Part shown: piece after piece, positions 5,882 to 11,292 of the stretch
Position numbering within the stretch: the first letter of the stretch is position 1
How the letters are laid out: each line of letters starts with the position of its first letter
DNA from: Thermococcus paralvinellae
GTDB taxonomy: Archaea; Methanobacteriota_B; Thermococci; Thermococcales; Thermococcaceae
Length of the DNA stretch: 11,292 nt
Reading direction: 5' to 3'
NCBI GenBank assembly: GCA_015662175.1
Contig: DQUR01000151.1
Coordinates: forward strand, 1 to 11,292
Translations under genes and position numbers: made by a program
Notes under the pieces: generated by a model
The model's database searches: none
Seen by the model: only the letters and a program-made list of their open reading frames with translations
What the model was told of the DNA's origin: nothing

Positions 5882-6922
5882 ATGGGTAAGATTAGCAAGC
5901 CAAGAAGAGGGTCATTGGCATATTCCCCAAGAAAAAGGGCCAAAAGCATAGTCCCTAGAATTAGAAAGTGGCCTGAGGAGGAGGAAGTAAGACTGCTAGG
6001 ATTTGCCGGTTACAAGGCAGGAATGACTCATATACTCATGATAGATGACAGACCAGGGCTTACAAAGGGCAAGGAGATATTCATGCCCGTTACAATCGTT
6101 GAAGCTCCCCCAATGGTTGTATTTGGGATCAGGGCATACAAGCAGGGTTACCTCGGATTGGAAACGGCAACAGAGGTCTGGATTCCAAATCTCAACCCAG
6201 ATCTAAAGAGAAGGATCAAGACACTTCCAAAGAACTATGATGAAAAGGCATTCCAGCAGAAGCTTGGTGAGCTCGAGGACTTGATTAAAAGCGGTGAGAT
6301 CGTTGAGGTCAGGGCTTTGGTTCACACTCAGCCAAGGCTGATCAAGCTCAAGAAGAAGCCAGAAGTTATGGAATACGCTGTCGGTGGAAAGAGTGTGGAG
6401 GAGAAGTTTGCCTATCTCAAAGAAAAGCTTGGAAAAGAAATCAGGGCAAAGGAAGTCCTTAAGGAGGGCGAACTTTTGGATGTCATAGCCGTCACAAAGG
6501 GTAAGGGCACCCAGGGGCCGGTTAAGAGATGGGGGGTTAAGGTTCAATTCCACAAGGCCCAGAGAGCCGGAAAGGGGAGGCATGTTGGTACCTTGGGGCC
6601 ATGGCACCCGGCAAGGGTCATGTGGACGGTCCCACAGGCCGGTCAGATGGGCTTCCACCACAGAACGGAATTTAATAAGAAATTGATTGCCATAGGTGAA
6701 AACGGGGTTCTTGAACTTAATGGGAATAAAATTGAGATTACCCCTAAGGGCGGCTTTCCACACTATGGAATCGTCAGGAGTGACTTCCTAATGATTGCAG
6801 GTTCAATTCCAGGTGCAATTAAGAGAATCGTTAGGGTTAGACCAGCAATTAGGCCTCCAGCTAAGAAGCCACCTGTTGAGAGGCCACAGATTACTTACAT
6901 TAGTAGGGAATCAAAGCAATGA
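5882..6922 (+). CDS. rpl3: Large ribosomal subunit protein uL3
   Basis: This 346-residue protein is an early-assembling protein of the 50S subunit whose central extension reaches toward the peptidyl-transferase centre. The archaeal N-terminus [20 protein letters not shown] is rich in basic residues. The core has [15 protein letters not shown], then [39 protein letters not shown] (split here by no gap) and [11 protein letters not shown]. The C-terminal tail is proline-rich, ending [15 protein letters not shown]. It is somewhat shorter than the Pyrococcus protein as I remember it, from a compact loop around residues 105-115. GGAGG in the end of the previous gene serves as its ribosome-binding site, and the 1-base gap implies translational coupling with the methyltransferase. 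Confidence 0.97.
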   Translation: MGKISKPRRGSLAYSPRKRAKSIVPRIRKWPEEEEVRLLGFAGYKAGMTHILMIDDRPGLTKGKEIFMPVTIVEAPPMVVFGIRAYKQGYLGLETATEVWIPNLNPDLKRRIKTLPKNYDEKAFQQKLGELEDLIKSGEIVEVRALVHTQPRLIKLKKKPEVMEYAVGGKSVEEKFAYLKEKLGKEIRAKEVLKEGELLDVIAVTKGKGTQGPVKRWGVKVQFHKAQRAGKGRHVGTLGPWHPARVMWTVPQAGQMGFHHRTEFNKKLIAIGENGVLELNGNKIEITPKGGFPHYGIVRSDFLMIAGSIPGAIKRIVRVRPAIRPPAKKPPVERPQITYISRESKQ

Positions 6923-6932
6923 GGTGAGTTAG

Positions 6933-7700
6933 ATGAAGGTTAAGGTATTTTCACTCAACGGCGAGCCAATTGAGGAGATCGAGTTGCCCAAGGTATTTGA
7001 GACCCCATTCAGGCCAGATTTGATCCGGAAGGCGGTCATCGCTTCATGGACCCACAGGATTCAGCCTCAGGGTAGGGATCCAATGGCCGGTAAGAGAAGG
7101 GTCACGGAGAACATTGGTAAGGGCCATGGAATGGCAAGGGTTGAAAGGATAAAGACGCCTCCGAGGTTTGCTGCATTTGTCCCATTTGCAAGGGGCGGTA
7201 GAAGGGCTCACCCACCCAAGGTCGAGAAGATAATCTGGGAAGACATCAATAAGAAGGAGAGGAAGCTTGCCCTCATGAGTGCAATCGCAGCGACGGCCAA
7301 CTATGATCTGGTCAGGGCAAGGGGTCACATCATTGATAACGTTCCTCAAATTCCGCTCATCGTTGAGGATGAGCTCGAGAAGATCGGCAGGACAAGGGAG
7401 ACGAGGGAGGTATTCAGGAAGCTTGGCATTTGGGACGACATTGAGAGAGCGAAGAAGAACACGAAAGTTAGGGCAGGAAAGGGTAAGATGAGGGGAAGGA
7501 GATACAAGAAAGCCAAGGGGCCATTAATCGTCGTTGCAAAGAACGAGGGAATACTCCTGGGCGCGAGAAACCATCCGGGTGTTGATGTTGTATTGGTTGA
7601 TAACCTTGGAGTTGAGATGCTTGCCCCGGGAACACATCCCGGAAGATTGACGCTCTGGACAAAAGGGGCAATTGAGAGATTGAGGGAAATTTACGGGTGA
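6933..7700 (+). CDS. rpl4: Large ribosomal subunit protein uL4
   Basis: This 255-residue archaeal/eukaryotic-type uL4 has a long internal loop that lines the nascent-peptide exit tunnel. Typical segments are [14 protein letters not shown] near the N-terminus and the loop at about 43-85 with [30 protein letters not shown] and [15 protein letters not shown]. The C-terminal half has [20 protein letters not shown] and [12 protein letters not shown]. The ATG follows GGTGAG at 6923-6928 by 4 bases. A gap of 10 bases separates it from uL3 and 6 bases from uL23. No sequence anomaly is apparent. Confidence 0.97.
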   Translation: MKVKVFSLNGEPIEEIELPKVFETPFRPDLIRKAVIASWTHRIQPQGRDPMAGKRRVTENIGKGHGMARVERIKTPPRFAAFVPFARGGRRAHPPKVEKIIWEDINKKERKLALMSAIAATANYDLVRARGHIIDNVPQIPLIVEDELEKIGRTRETREVFRKLGIWDDIERAKKNTKVRAGKGKMRGRRYKKAKGPLIVVAKNEGILLGARNHPGVDVVLVDNLGVEMLAPGTHPGRLTLWTKGAIERLREIYG

Positions 7701-7706
7701 TGAAGG

Positions 7707-7967
7707 ATGGATCCCTATAAAGTTATTATCAGGCCTGTCGTTACAGAAAAAGCTGTATCGTTGATTGAAAAGGAAAACAAACTCACATTCATCGTTGACA
7801 GGAGAGCCACAAAGCAGGACATCAGGAGGGCTGTGGAGGAAATTTACAACGTTAAAGTTGAAAAGGTCAACACTCTTATCACAATGAAGGGCGAGAAGAA
7901 AGCATATGTTAAGCTCAAACCCGAATACAGCGCAAGTGAAATTGCTGCCAGGATAGGATTGTTCTGA
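7707..7967 (+). CDS. rpl23: Large ribosomal subunit protein uL23
   Basis: This is an 86-residue compact archaeal uL23, a protein at the exit of the peptide tunnel that forms part of the docking site for signal recognition particle. Family signatures are [15 protein letters not shown] (residues 7-21), [22 protein letters not shown] and VEKVNTLI, followed by KKAYVKL. The length is usual for archaea, which lack the extended N-terminus of eukaryotes. GGTGATG at 7696-7702 overlaps the end of uL4 and acts as its ribosome-binding site. The gap to uL2 is 11 bases. Confidence 0.96.
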   Translation: MDPYKVIIRPVVTEKAVSLIEKENKLTFIVDRRATKQDIRRAVEEIYNVKVEKVNTLITMKGEKKAYVKLKPEYSASEIAARIGLF

Positions 7968-7978
7968 GGTGAGTGAGA

Positions 7979-8698
7979 ATGGGTAAGAGTTTAATTCAAC
8001 AGAGGAGAGGTAAAGGAAGCACAACCTTTAGGGCTCCGTCTCACAGGTATAGGGGGGCTGTAAAATACGTTCCCCTTAATCTGACAAAAGAGAAGACACT
8101 CGTTGGCAAGGTCGTTGAGATCCTCCACGACCCCGGAAGAACGGCACCGGTTGCAAAAGTTAAGTTTGAGAATGGTCTTGAGAAGCTCATCATAGCTCCA
8201 GAGGGGCTCTTAGTTGGAGATGAGATAGCGATTGGACCAAACGCACCGATCAAAATAGGCAACACACTCCCACTGGCGATGATCCCCGAGGGAACCTACG
8301 TTTATGACATCGAAGGAATTCCGGGAGATGGGGGCAAGTTCGTAAGGGCTGGTGGCAGTTATGCACTGGTTGTCTCAAGGGAAAAGGATAGGGTAATCGT
8401 TCAACTGCCGAGCGGTGAGCTTAAAGCCTTCAATCCAATGTGCAGGGCAACAATCGGTGTTGTTGCTGGCGGTGGAAGGCTTGAGAAGCCACTTGTCAAA
8501 GCGGGTAAAGCTTACTACGTCATGAAAGCTAGGAACAGGTTCTGGCCCAAGCCAAGGGGTGTCAAGATGAACGCCGTAAATCACCCGCACGGTGGTAAGG
8601 AGCATCACATCGGTAAACCAAGTACAGTTTCAAGGAGAGCTCCACCCGGAAGGAAGGTTGGTCATATCGCCGCGAGAAGAACGGGTAGGAGAAAGTGA
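7979..8698 (+). CDS. rpl2: Large ribosomal subunit protein uL2
   Basis: This 239-residue uL2 is a primary 23S rRNA-binding protein needed for subunit joining and peptidyl-transferase activity. The N-terminus [14 protein letters not shown] is archaeal. The OB and SH3-like core covers about 35-165. The conserved C-terminal loop has [17 protein letters not shown] (199-215), with the universally conserved His-containing NHPHGG, and a basic tail [22 protein letters not shown] chose ATG at 7979 because GGTGAG at 7968-7973 lies 5 bases upstream. The in-frame GTG at 7973 overlaps that site and would add only two residues. All neighbours are in the same operon. Confidence 0.97.
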   Translation: MGKSLIQQRRGKGSTTFRAPSHRYRGAVKYVPLNLTKEKTLVGKVVEILHDPGRTAPVAKVKFENGLEKLIIAPEGLLVGDEIAIGPNAPIKIGNTLPLAMIPEGTYVYDIEGIPGDGGKFVRAGGSYALVVSREKDRVIVQLPSGELKAFNPMCRATIGVVAGGGRLEKPLVKAGKAYYVMKARNRFWPKPRGVKMNAVNHPHGGKEHHIGKPSTVSRRAPPGRKVGHIAARRTGRRK

Positions 8699-8710
8699 GA
8701 GGTGATTTGA

Positions 8711-9109
8711 ATGGCAAGGAAAGAGTTCAGGTATCGGGGTTACACCCTTGAGGAGCTTTTAAATATGCCCCTTGATAAGGTGGCTGAGCTATTCCCTGCA
8801 AGGCAGAGGAGGAGTTTAAAGAGGGGCTTCAGCCCGGAGCAAAAGAAGCTCTTAAGGAAGATCAGGCTGGCCAAGAAGGGCAAGTACAAGAAGCCGATCA
8901 GGACACACTGCAGGGACATGGTAGTCCTCCCAGAGATGGTTGGAATAACGATCCACGTCCACAACGGAAAGGAGTTCGTGCCCGTTGAGATTAAGCCTGA
9001 AATGATCGGTCATTACCTTGGAGAATTTGCCTTAACAAGGAAGAGAGTCCAGCACGGCTCACCCGGTGTTGGTGCAACGAGGTCATCGATGTTCGTTGCG
9101 ATCAAGTGA
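8711..9109 (+). CDS. rps19: Small ribosomal subunit protein uS19
   Basis: This 132-residue archaeal-type uS19 is a 30S head protein near the A-site finger and the tRNA anticodon. The N-terminal archaeal/eukaryotic extension contains [20 protein letters not shown] and a basic helix [20 protein letters not shown]. The conserved core has [22 protein letters not shown] and the C-terminal [26 protein letters not shown] is close to the family standard. The ATG follows GGTGAT at 8701-8706 by 4 bases, and the gap after uL2 is 12 bases. Confidence 0.97.
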   Translation: MARKEFRYRGYTLEELLNMPLDKVAELFPARQRRSLKRGFSPEQKKLLRKIRLAKKGKYKKPIRTHCRDMVVLPEMVGITIHVHNGKEFVPVEIKPEMIGHYLGEFALTRKRVQHGSPGVGATRSSMFVAIK

Positions 9110-9127
9110 TCAGGTGAGGTGGTATAA

Positions 9128-9598
9128 ATGCCGAGGGGAAGATTTGGCTACTCCTTCCAAAATTTTGATCCAGAGAGGATGGCAAGGGCAAGCGGGAGAG
9201 ATTTGAGAATCTCACCGAAGTTCTCAGTTGAAATCTGCAGGGAGATCAGGGGGATGATGCTTAACGATGCAATAAGATTCCTTGATGACGTGATCGAATT
9301 GAAAAAACCTGTCCCATTGAGGAGATTCAATGATTCACAGGGACACAAAAGGGGAAAGGGCTTTGGCCCAGGAAGGTATCCGGTCAAGGTTGCAAAAGCC
9401 ATCAAGAAAGTTCTCTTGAATGCAAAGAACAACGCAGAGCAGAAGGGCCTTGATCCCGATAGGCTTAGGATCATCCACGCGGCAGCTCATAAAGGACCCG
9501 TGCTTAGAGGCTACATCCCAAGGGCTTTCGGAAGGGCCACGCCATTCAACGAAGAGACTACGCACATTGAGATAGTCGTTGAGGAGATAAGGAGGTGA
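9128..9598 (+). CDS. rpl22: Large ribosomal subunit protein uL22
   Basis: This 156-residue archaeal uL22 is a tunnel-wall protein that meets uL4 at the constriction. The N-terminus [20 protein letters not shown] is the archaeal/eukaryotic form. The core shows [19 protein letters not shown], then [26 protein letters not shown] and [15 protein letters not shown]. The extended hairpin that reaches into the tunnel is [20 protein letters not shown] at about 122-141. The family-standard end HIEIVVEE is intact. GGTGAGGTGG at 9113-9122 provides the ribosome-binding site. The gap to uS19 is 18 bases. Confidence 0.97.
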   Translation: MPRGRFGYSFQNFDPERMARASGRDLRISPKFSVEICREIRGMMLNDAIRFLDDVIELKKPVPLRRFNDSQGHKRGKGFGPGRYPVKVAKAIKKVLLNAKNNAEQKGLDPDRLRIIHAAAHKGPVLRGYIPRAFGRATPFNEETTHIEIVVEEIRR

Positions 9599-9602
9599 GT
9601 TA

Positions 9603-10226
9603 ATGGCCATTGAGAGATACTTCATTAGGGAAGCGGTTAAGGAGATGCTCGTTGACGAATACCTTGAGAAGGAATTAAGAAGAGCGGGCTATGGTGGTTT
9701 GGACATCAAAAAGACACCCCTTGGAACGAAGGTTATAATCTTTGCAGCAAATCCTGGCTACGTTATAGGTAGAGGTGGAAGAAGGATCAGGGAACTCACA
9801 AGGGTTCTTGAGAGGCAGTTCGGGCTTGAAAACCCACAGATTGAAGTTGAAGAAATTAAAAACCCCTATCTAAATGCAAAGGTTCAGGCTGTCAGGCTTG
9901 CCCAGGCTTTGGAGAGGGGAGTTCACTTCAGGAGGGCAGCTTACGCGGCAATTAGGGCAATCATGAGAAACGGTGCAAGGGGTGTTGAGATCAGGCTCAG
10001 CGGAAAACTTACAGGTGAGAGAGCAAAGAGCGTTAGGTTTTACCAGGGGTATCTCGCAAAGGTCGGAAATCCAGCCGAGACATTGGTCAGCAAGGGATAT
10101 GCCCAGGCATTGCTTAAGCTTGGTGTTATAGGTGTTAAAGTTGCAATAATGCCACCGGATGCAAAGCTTCCTGATGAGATTGAAATTATCGAGAAGCCAG
10201 TTGAGGGAGAGGTGGGTGAACAATGA
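9603..10226 (+). CDS. rps3: Small ribosomal subunit protein uS3
   Basis: This 207-residue uS3 is a 30S head protein at the mRNA entry channel. The N-terminal archaeal segment [19 protein letters not shown] leads into a type II KH domain with [19 protein letters not shown], the GxxG loop falling at 56-59. The C-terminal domain has [20 protein letters not shown] and [20 protein letters not shown], the uS3 signature region. The tail is acidic ([14 protein letters not shown]), as in other archaea. GGAGGTGA at 9591-9598 overlaps the uL22 stop. Its own stop overlaps the uL29 start (ATGA). Confidence 0.97.
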   Translation: MAIERYFIREAVKEMLVDEYLEKELRRAGYGGLDIKKTPLGTKVIIFAANPGYVIGRGGRRIRELTRVLERQFGLENPQIEVEEIKNPYLNAKVQAVRLAQALERGVHFRRAAYAAIRAIMRNGARGVEIRLSGKLTGERAKSVRFYQGYLAKVGNPAETLVSKGYAQALLKLGVIGVKVAIMPPDAKLPDEIEIIEKPVEGEVGEQ

Positions 10227-10423
10227 AGCCCAGCGAAATTAGGGAGATGAGCCTGGAAGAGATTGAGCAGAAAATTAGAGAACTCCGGCTTGAACTTGCC
10301 AAGGAAAAAGGAATGCTCACAATGGGAACATCCCTGGAGAATCCAATGGTTATCAGGAACTTAAGGCGGGATATAGCCCGCTTATTAACAATCAAGAGGG
10401 AGAAGTTGAGGAAAAGAAGGTGA
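10223..10423 (+). CDS. rpl29: Large ribosomal subunit protein uL29
   Basis: This is a 66-residue helical hairpin protein near the tunnel exit, next to uL23. The sequence opens [20 protein letters not shown]. It continues [16 protein letters not shown] and ends in the basic [17 protein letters not shown], all standard for archaeal uL29. The start overlaps the uS3 stop (ATGA), and GGTGGGTGA at 10210-10218 acts as its ribosome-binding site within uS3. Two helices form the antiparallel pair typical of the family. The last codons contain GGTGA, the ribosome-binding site of the next gene. Confidence 0.96.
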   Translation: MKPSEIREMSLEEIEQKIRELRLELAKEKGMLTMGTSLENPMVIRNLRRDIARLLTIKREKLRKRR

Positions 10424-10429
10424 TGTTTG

Positions 10430-10726
10430 GTGCCAAGAATTGTAAACCCTCTGGATGAGATGCTGTTTAAGGAGGTATTGAAAGAACAACAAAGGATTAA
10501 GGTGTATATTGAACGTGCAAGATATGGAAAGCTGAAGACAATAATAGAAGGCATAGATGAGAAGGAATTTGACCTTGAGGAGATTGCAAAAAAACTGAAG
10601 GCGAAGCTGGCATGCGGGGGAACGGTAAAGAAGGGAAGGATAGAGCTTCAAGGGGATCACAGAGAAAAGGTCAAGCAATTGCTGGCAGAGTATGGATTTT
10701 CAGAGGAATTGATAGAAATCGAGTGA
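10430..10726 (+). CDS. Translation initiation factor aIF1 (SUI1 family)
   Basis: This is a 98-residue SUI1-domain factor that binds the 30S P-site region and promotes accurate start-codon selection. The N-terminus [20 protein letters not shown] is archaeal. The SUI1 core has [34 protein letters not shown] residues at about 52-64 ([16 protein letters not shown]), and [21 protein letters not shown] chose GTG at 10430 rather than TTG at 10427 because GGTGA at 10419-10423 leaves 6 bases to the GTG, and [10 protein letters not shown] matches the family N-terminus as I remember it. Its stop overlaps the GTG start of the RNase P gene. From 10612 a second frame is also open, discussed in the findings. 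Confidence 0.95.
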   Translation: MPRIVNPLDEMLFKEVLKEQQRIKVYIERARYGKLKTIIEGIDEKEFDLEEIAKKLKAKLACGGTVKKGRIELQGDHREKVKQLLAEYGFSEELIEIE

Positions 10727-10989
10727 ACAAAAAAACTCTAATATGGCACGAGTTAATAGGGCTGAAAGTGAAAATCAGGAGAAGCTCTCATCCAGAGCTG
10801 GTTGGCGTTGAGGGTTACGTGATAGATGAGACCAAAAACACGCTAATAATAGTCGGGAAAAAGGTTTGGGTAATCCCCAAGAACGTGGCTGAATTTGAGT
10901 TTGAAATTGGCGATAAAAAAATCGTGATCGATGGAAAGGAACTGATTGGAAGATCCGAGATGAGATTAAAAAAGAGGTGGAAAAGATGA
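10723..10989 (+). CDS. rnp1: Ribonuclease P protein component 1 (Rpp29/Pop4 homologue)
   Basis: This is a subunit of archaeal RNase P, which trims the 5' leader from precursor tRNA; Rpp29 pairs with Rpp21. The Sm-like barrel is clear: [20 protein letters not shown], then [23 protein letters not shown] (in two strands), [24 protein letters not shown] and the ending [10 protein letters not shown]. With GTG at 10723 the protein has 88 residues and the start overlaps the aIF1 stop (GTGA), a common coupling arrangement. The same frame stays open upstream to an ATG at 10612, giving 125 residues with a basic N-terminus lying entirely inside aIF1. From memory, Pyrococcus Rpp29 entries have about that longer length. 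I prefer the short form on overlap grounds but am unsure of the start. Confidence 0.9.
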   Translation: MNKKTLIWHELIGLKVKIRRSSHPELVGVEGYVIDETKNTLIIVGKKVWVIPKNVAEFEFEIGDKKIVIDGKELIGRSEMRLKKRWKR

Positions 10990-11292
10990 GAGACATTGGG
11001 TTGAGAATTCAACCTCCCGCTGAAAAGTGTGATGACCCAAAATGTCCCTGGCACGGACACTTAAAGATCCACGGCAGGGTGTTTGAAGGTATAGTGGTCA
11101 GTGATAAGTCAAGGAGAACCGTCACGGTTGAGAGACAGCACTACCACTACCTCAGAAAGTATGAAAGGTACGAGCTCAGGAAAAGCAAAATACACGCACA
11201 CAATCCCCCATGCATAAGTGCAACGACCACAAAGTTTTTCGTCTTGCTCAATGGTCTTGTCTCGGCAATCAAAACCTTATCTCCTATCCTTG
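10986..11292 (+). CDS. rps17: Small ribosomal subunit protein uS17, partial and disrupted after residue 79
   Basis: uS17 is a primary 16S rRNA-binding protein of the 30S body. Residues 1-79 are normal for the archaeal family: [55 protein letters not shown] and [12 protein letters not shown]. The start overlaps the Rpp29 stop (ATGA), and GAGGTGG at 10974-10980 lies 5 bases upstream. After codon 79 (11220-11222) the forward frame stays open to the window edge but reads [11 protein letters not shown], which is not uS17. The expected continuation, [22 protein letters not shown] sequence, is found on the opposite strand in 11219-11292. So the 3' part is inverted relative to the gene, and the forward residues after 79 should not be taken as native protein. 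Confidence 0.9.
   Translation, partial: MRDIGLRIQPPAEKCDDPKCPWHGHLKIHGRVFEGIVVSDKSRRTVTVERQHYHYLRKYERYELRKSKIHAHNPPCISATTTKFFVLLNGLVSAIKTLSPIL
11219..11292 (-). other. Inverted block carrying uS17 codons 80-103
   Basis: Read on the minus strand from 11290 down to 11219, 24 consecutive codons give [14 protein letters not shown] followed by [10 protein letters not shown]. This is the part of uS17 expected directly after residue 79 of the forward copy. The left junction falls on the palindrome TGCA (11219-11222). The window's last two bases, TG, could be the start of a matching TGCA at the other end. Replacing the block by its reverse complement rejoins AGT-GCA to AGG-ATA-GGA and restores the frame exactly. 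It may be a true micro-inversion or a fold-back chimera at a contig end. Confidence 0.85.

Noticed and set aside
6203..6763. 186-codon minus-strand open frame opposite uL3, and similar frames opposite other ribosomal genes
   Set aside because: These are shadows of highly biased ribosomal-protein codons; they resemble no family and lack ribosome-binding sites.
10427..10429. TTG start for aIF1
   Set aside because: It leaves only 3 bases after GGTGA; GTG at 10430 has 6-base spacing and gives the family-typical [11 protein letters not shown]-terminus.
11219..11292. Programmed, recombinase-driven phase-variable inversion of uS17
   Set aside because: Only a 4-base palindrome is visible at the junction, no recombinase gene is nearby, and switching off uS17 would normally be lethal; an assembly or amplification chimera is simpler.

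Overview
The window is chromosomal DNA from a hyperthermophilic euryarchaeon of the order Thermococcales (Thermococcus, Pyrococcus or a close relative). The S10-type ribosomal cluster has the archaeal gene order, with aIF1 and RNase P Rpp29 inserted between uL29 and uS17. Genes are preceded by GGTGA or GGAGG ribosome-binding sites. The promoters have archaeal TATA boxes, there are many ATGA/GTGA stop-start overlaps, and the proteins resemble Pyrococcus/Thermococcus proteins known to me from memory. I cannot name the species.

Layout. Bases 1-1236 (+) hold the last 34 codons of a biotin carrier protein and the complete membrane beta subunit of a sodium-pumping decarboxylase (methylmalonyl-CoA/oxaloacetate type). 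Bases 1292-3662 (+) form a tightly overlapping unit of a four-CBS-domain protein, homoserine dehydrogenase and a PUA/ASCH-like (probably DUF365) protein, served by a TATA box at 1249-1256. This unit runs tail to tail into a leftward ZPR1 zinc-finger gene, and the two stop codons overlap. Next to it lies a leftward sepF-like division gene, with a probable terminator and separate TATA boxes. A 351-base divergent intergenic region (4753-5103) holds the sepF promoter, two strong inverted repeats and the promoter of the ribosomal operon. From 5104 to the end (+) run a SPOUT RNA methyltransferase, uL3, uL4, uL23, uL2, uS19, uL22, uS3, uL29, aIF1, RNase P Rpp29 and uS17.

How the genes work together. 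The right half is a translation operon: a probable rRNA methyltransferase, eight large- and small-subunit proteins up to uL29, an initiation factor, a tRNA-processing subunit and then uS17, joined by 1-19 base gaps or 4-base overlaps. The left half carries sodium bioenergetics/acyl-CoA metabolism, aspartate-family amino-acid synthesis and housekeeping regulators.

The most anomalous point is at the right edge. uS17 reads normally to residue 79. The last ~70 bases are then the reverse complement of the next 24 uS17 codons, joined at a palindromic TGCA. Flipping that block restores the gene in frame. This is either a micro-inversion or, more likely, a fold-back/chimeric assembly junction. A second point of interest is a 115-base open overlap in which aIF1 could also encode a basic N-terminal extension of Rpp29. 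I see no CRISPR array, insertion sequence, tRNA, rRNA or obviously new multi-gene system.
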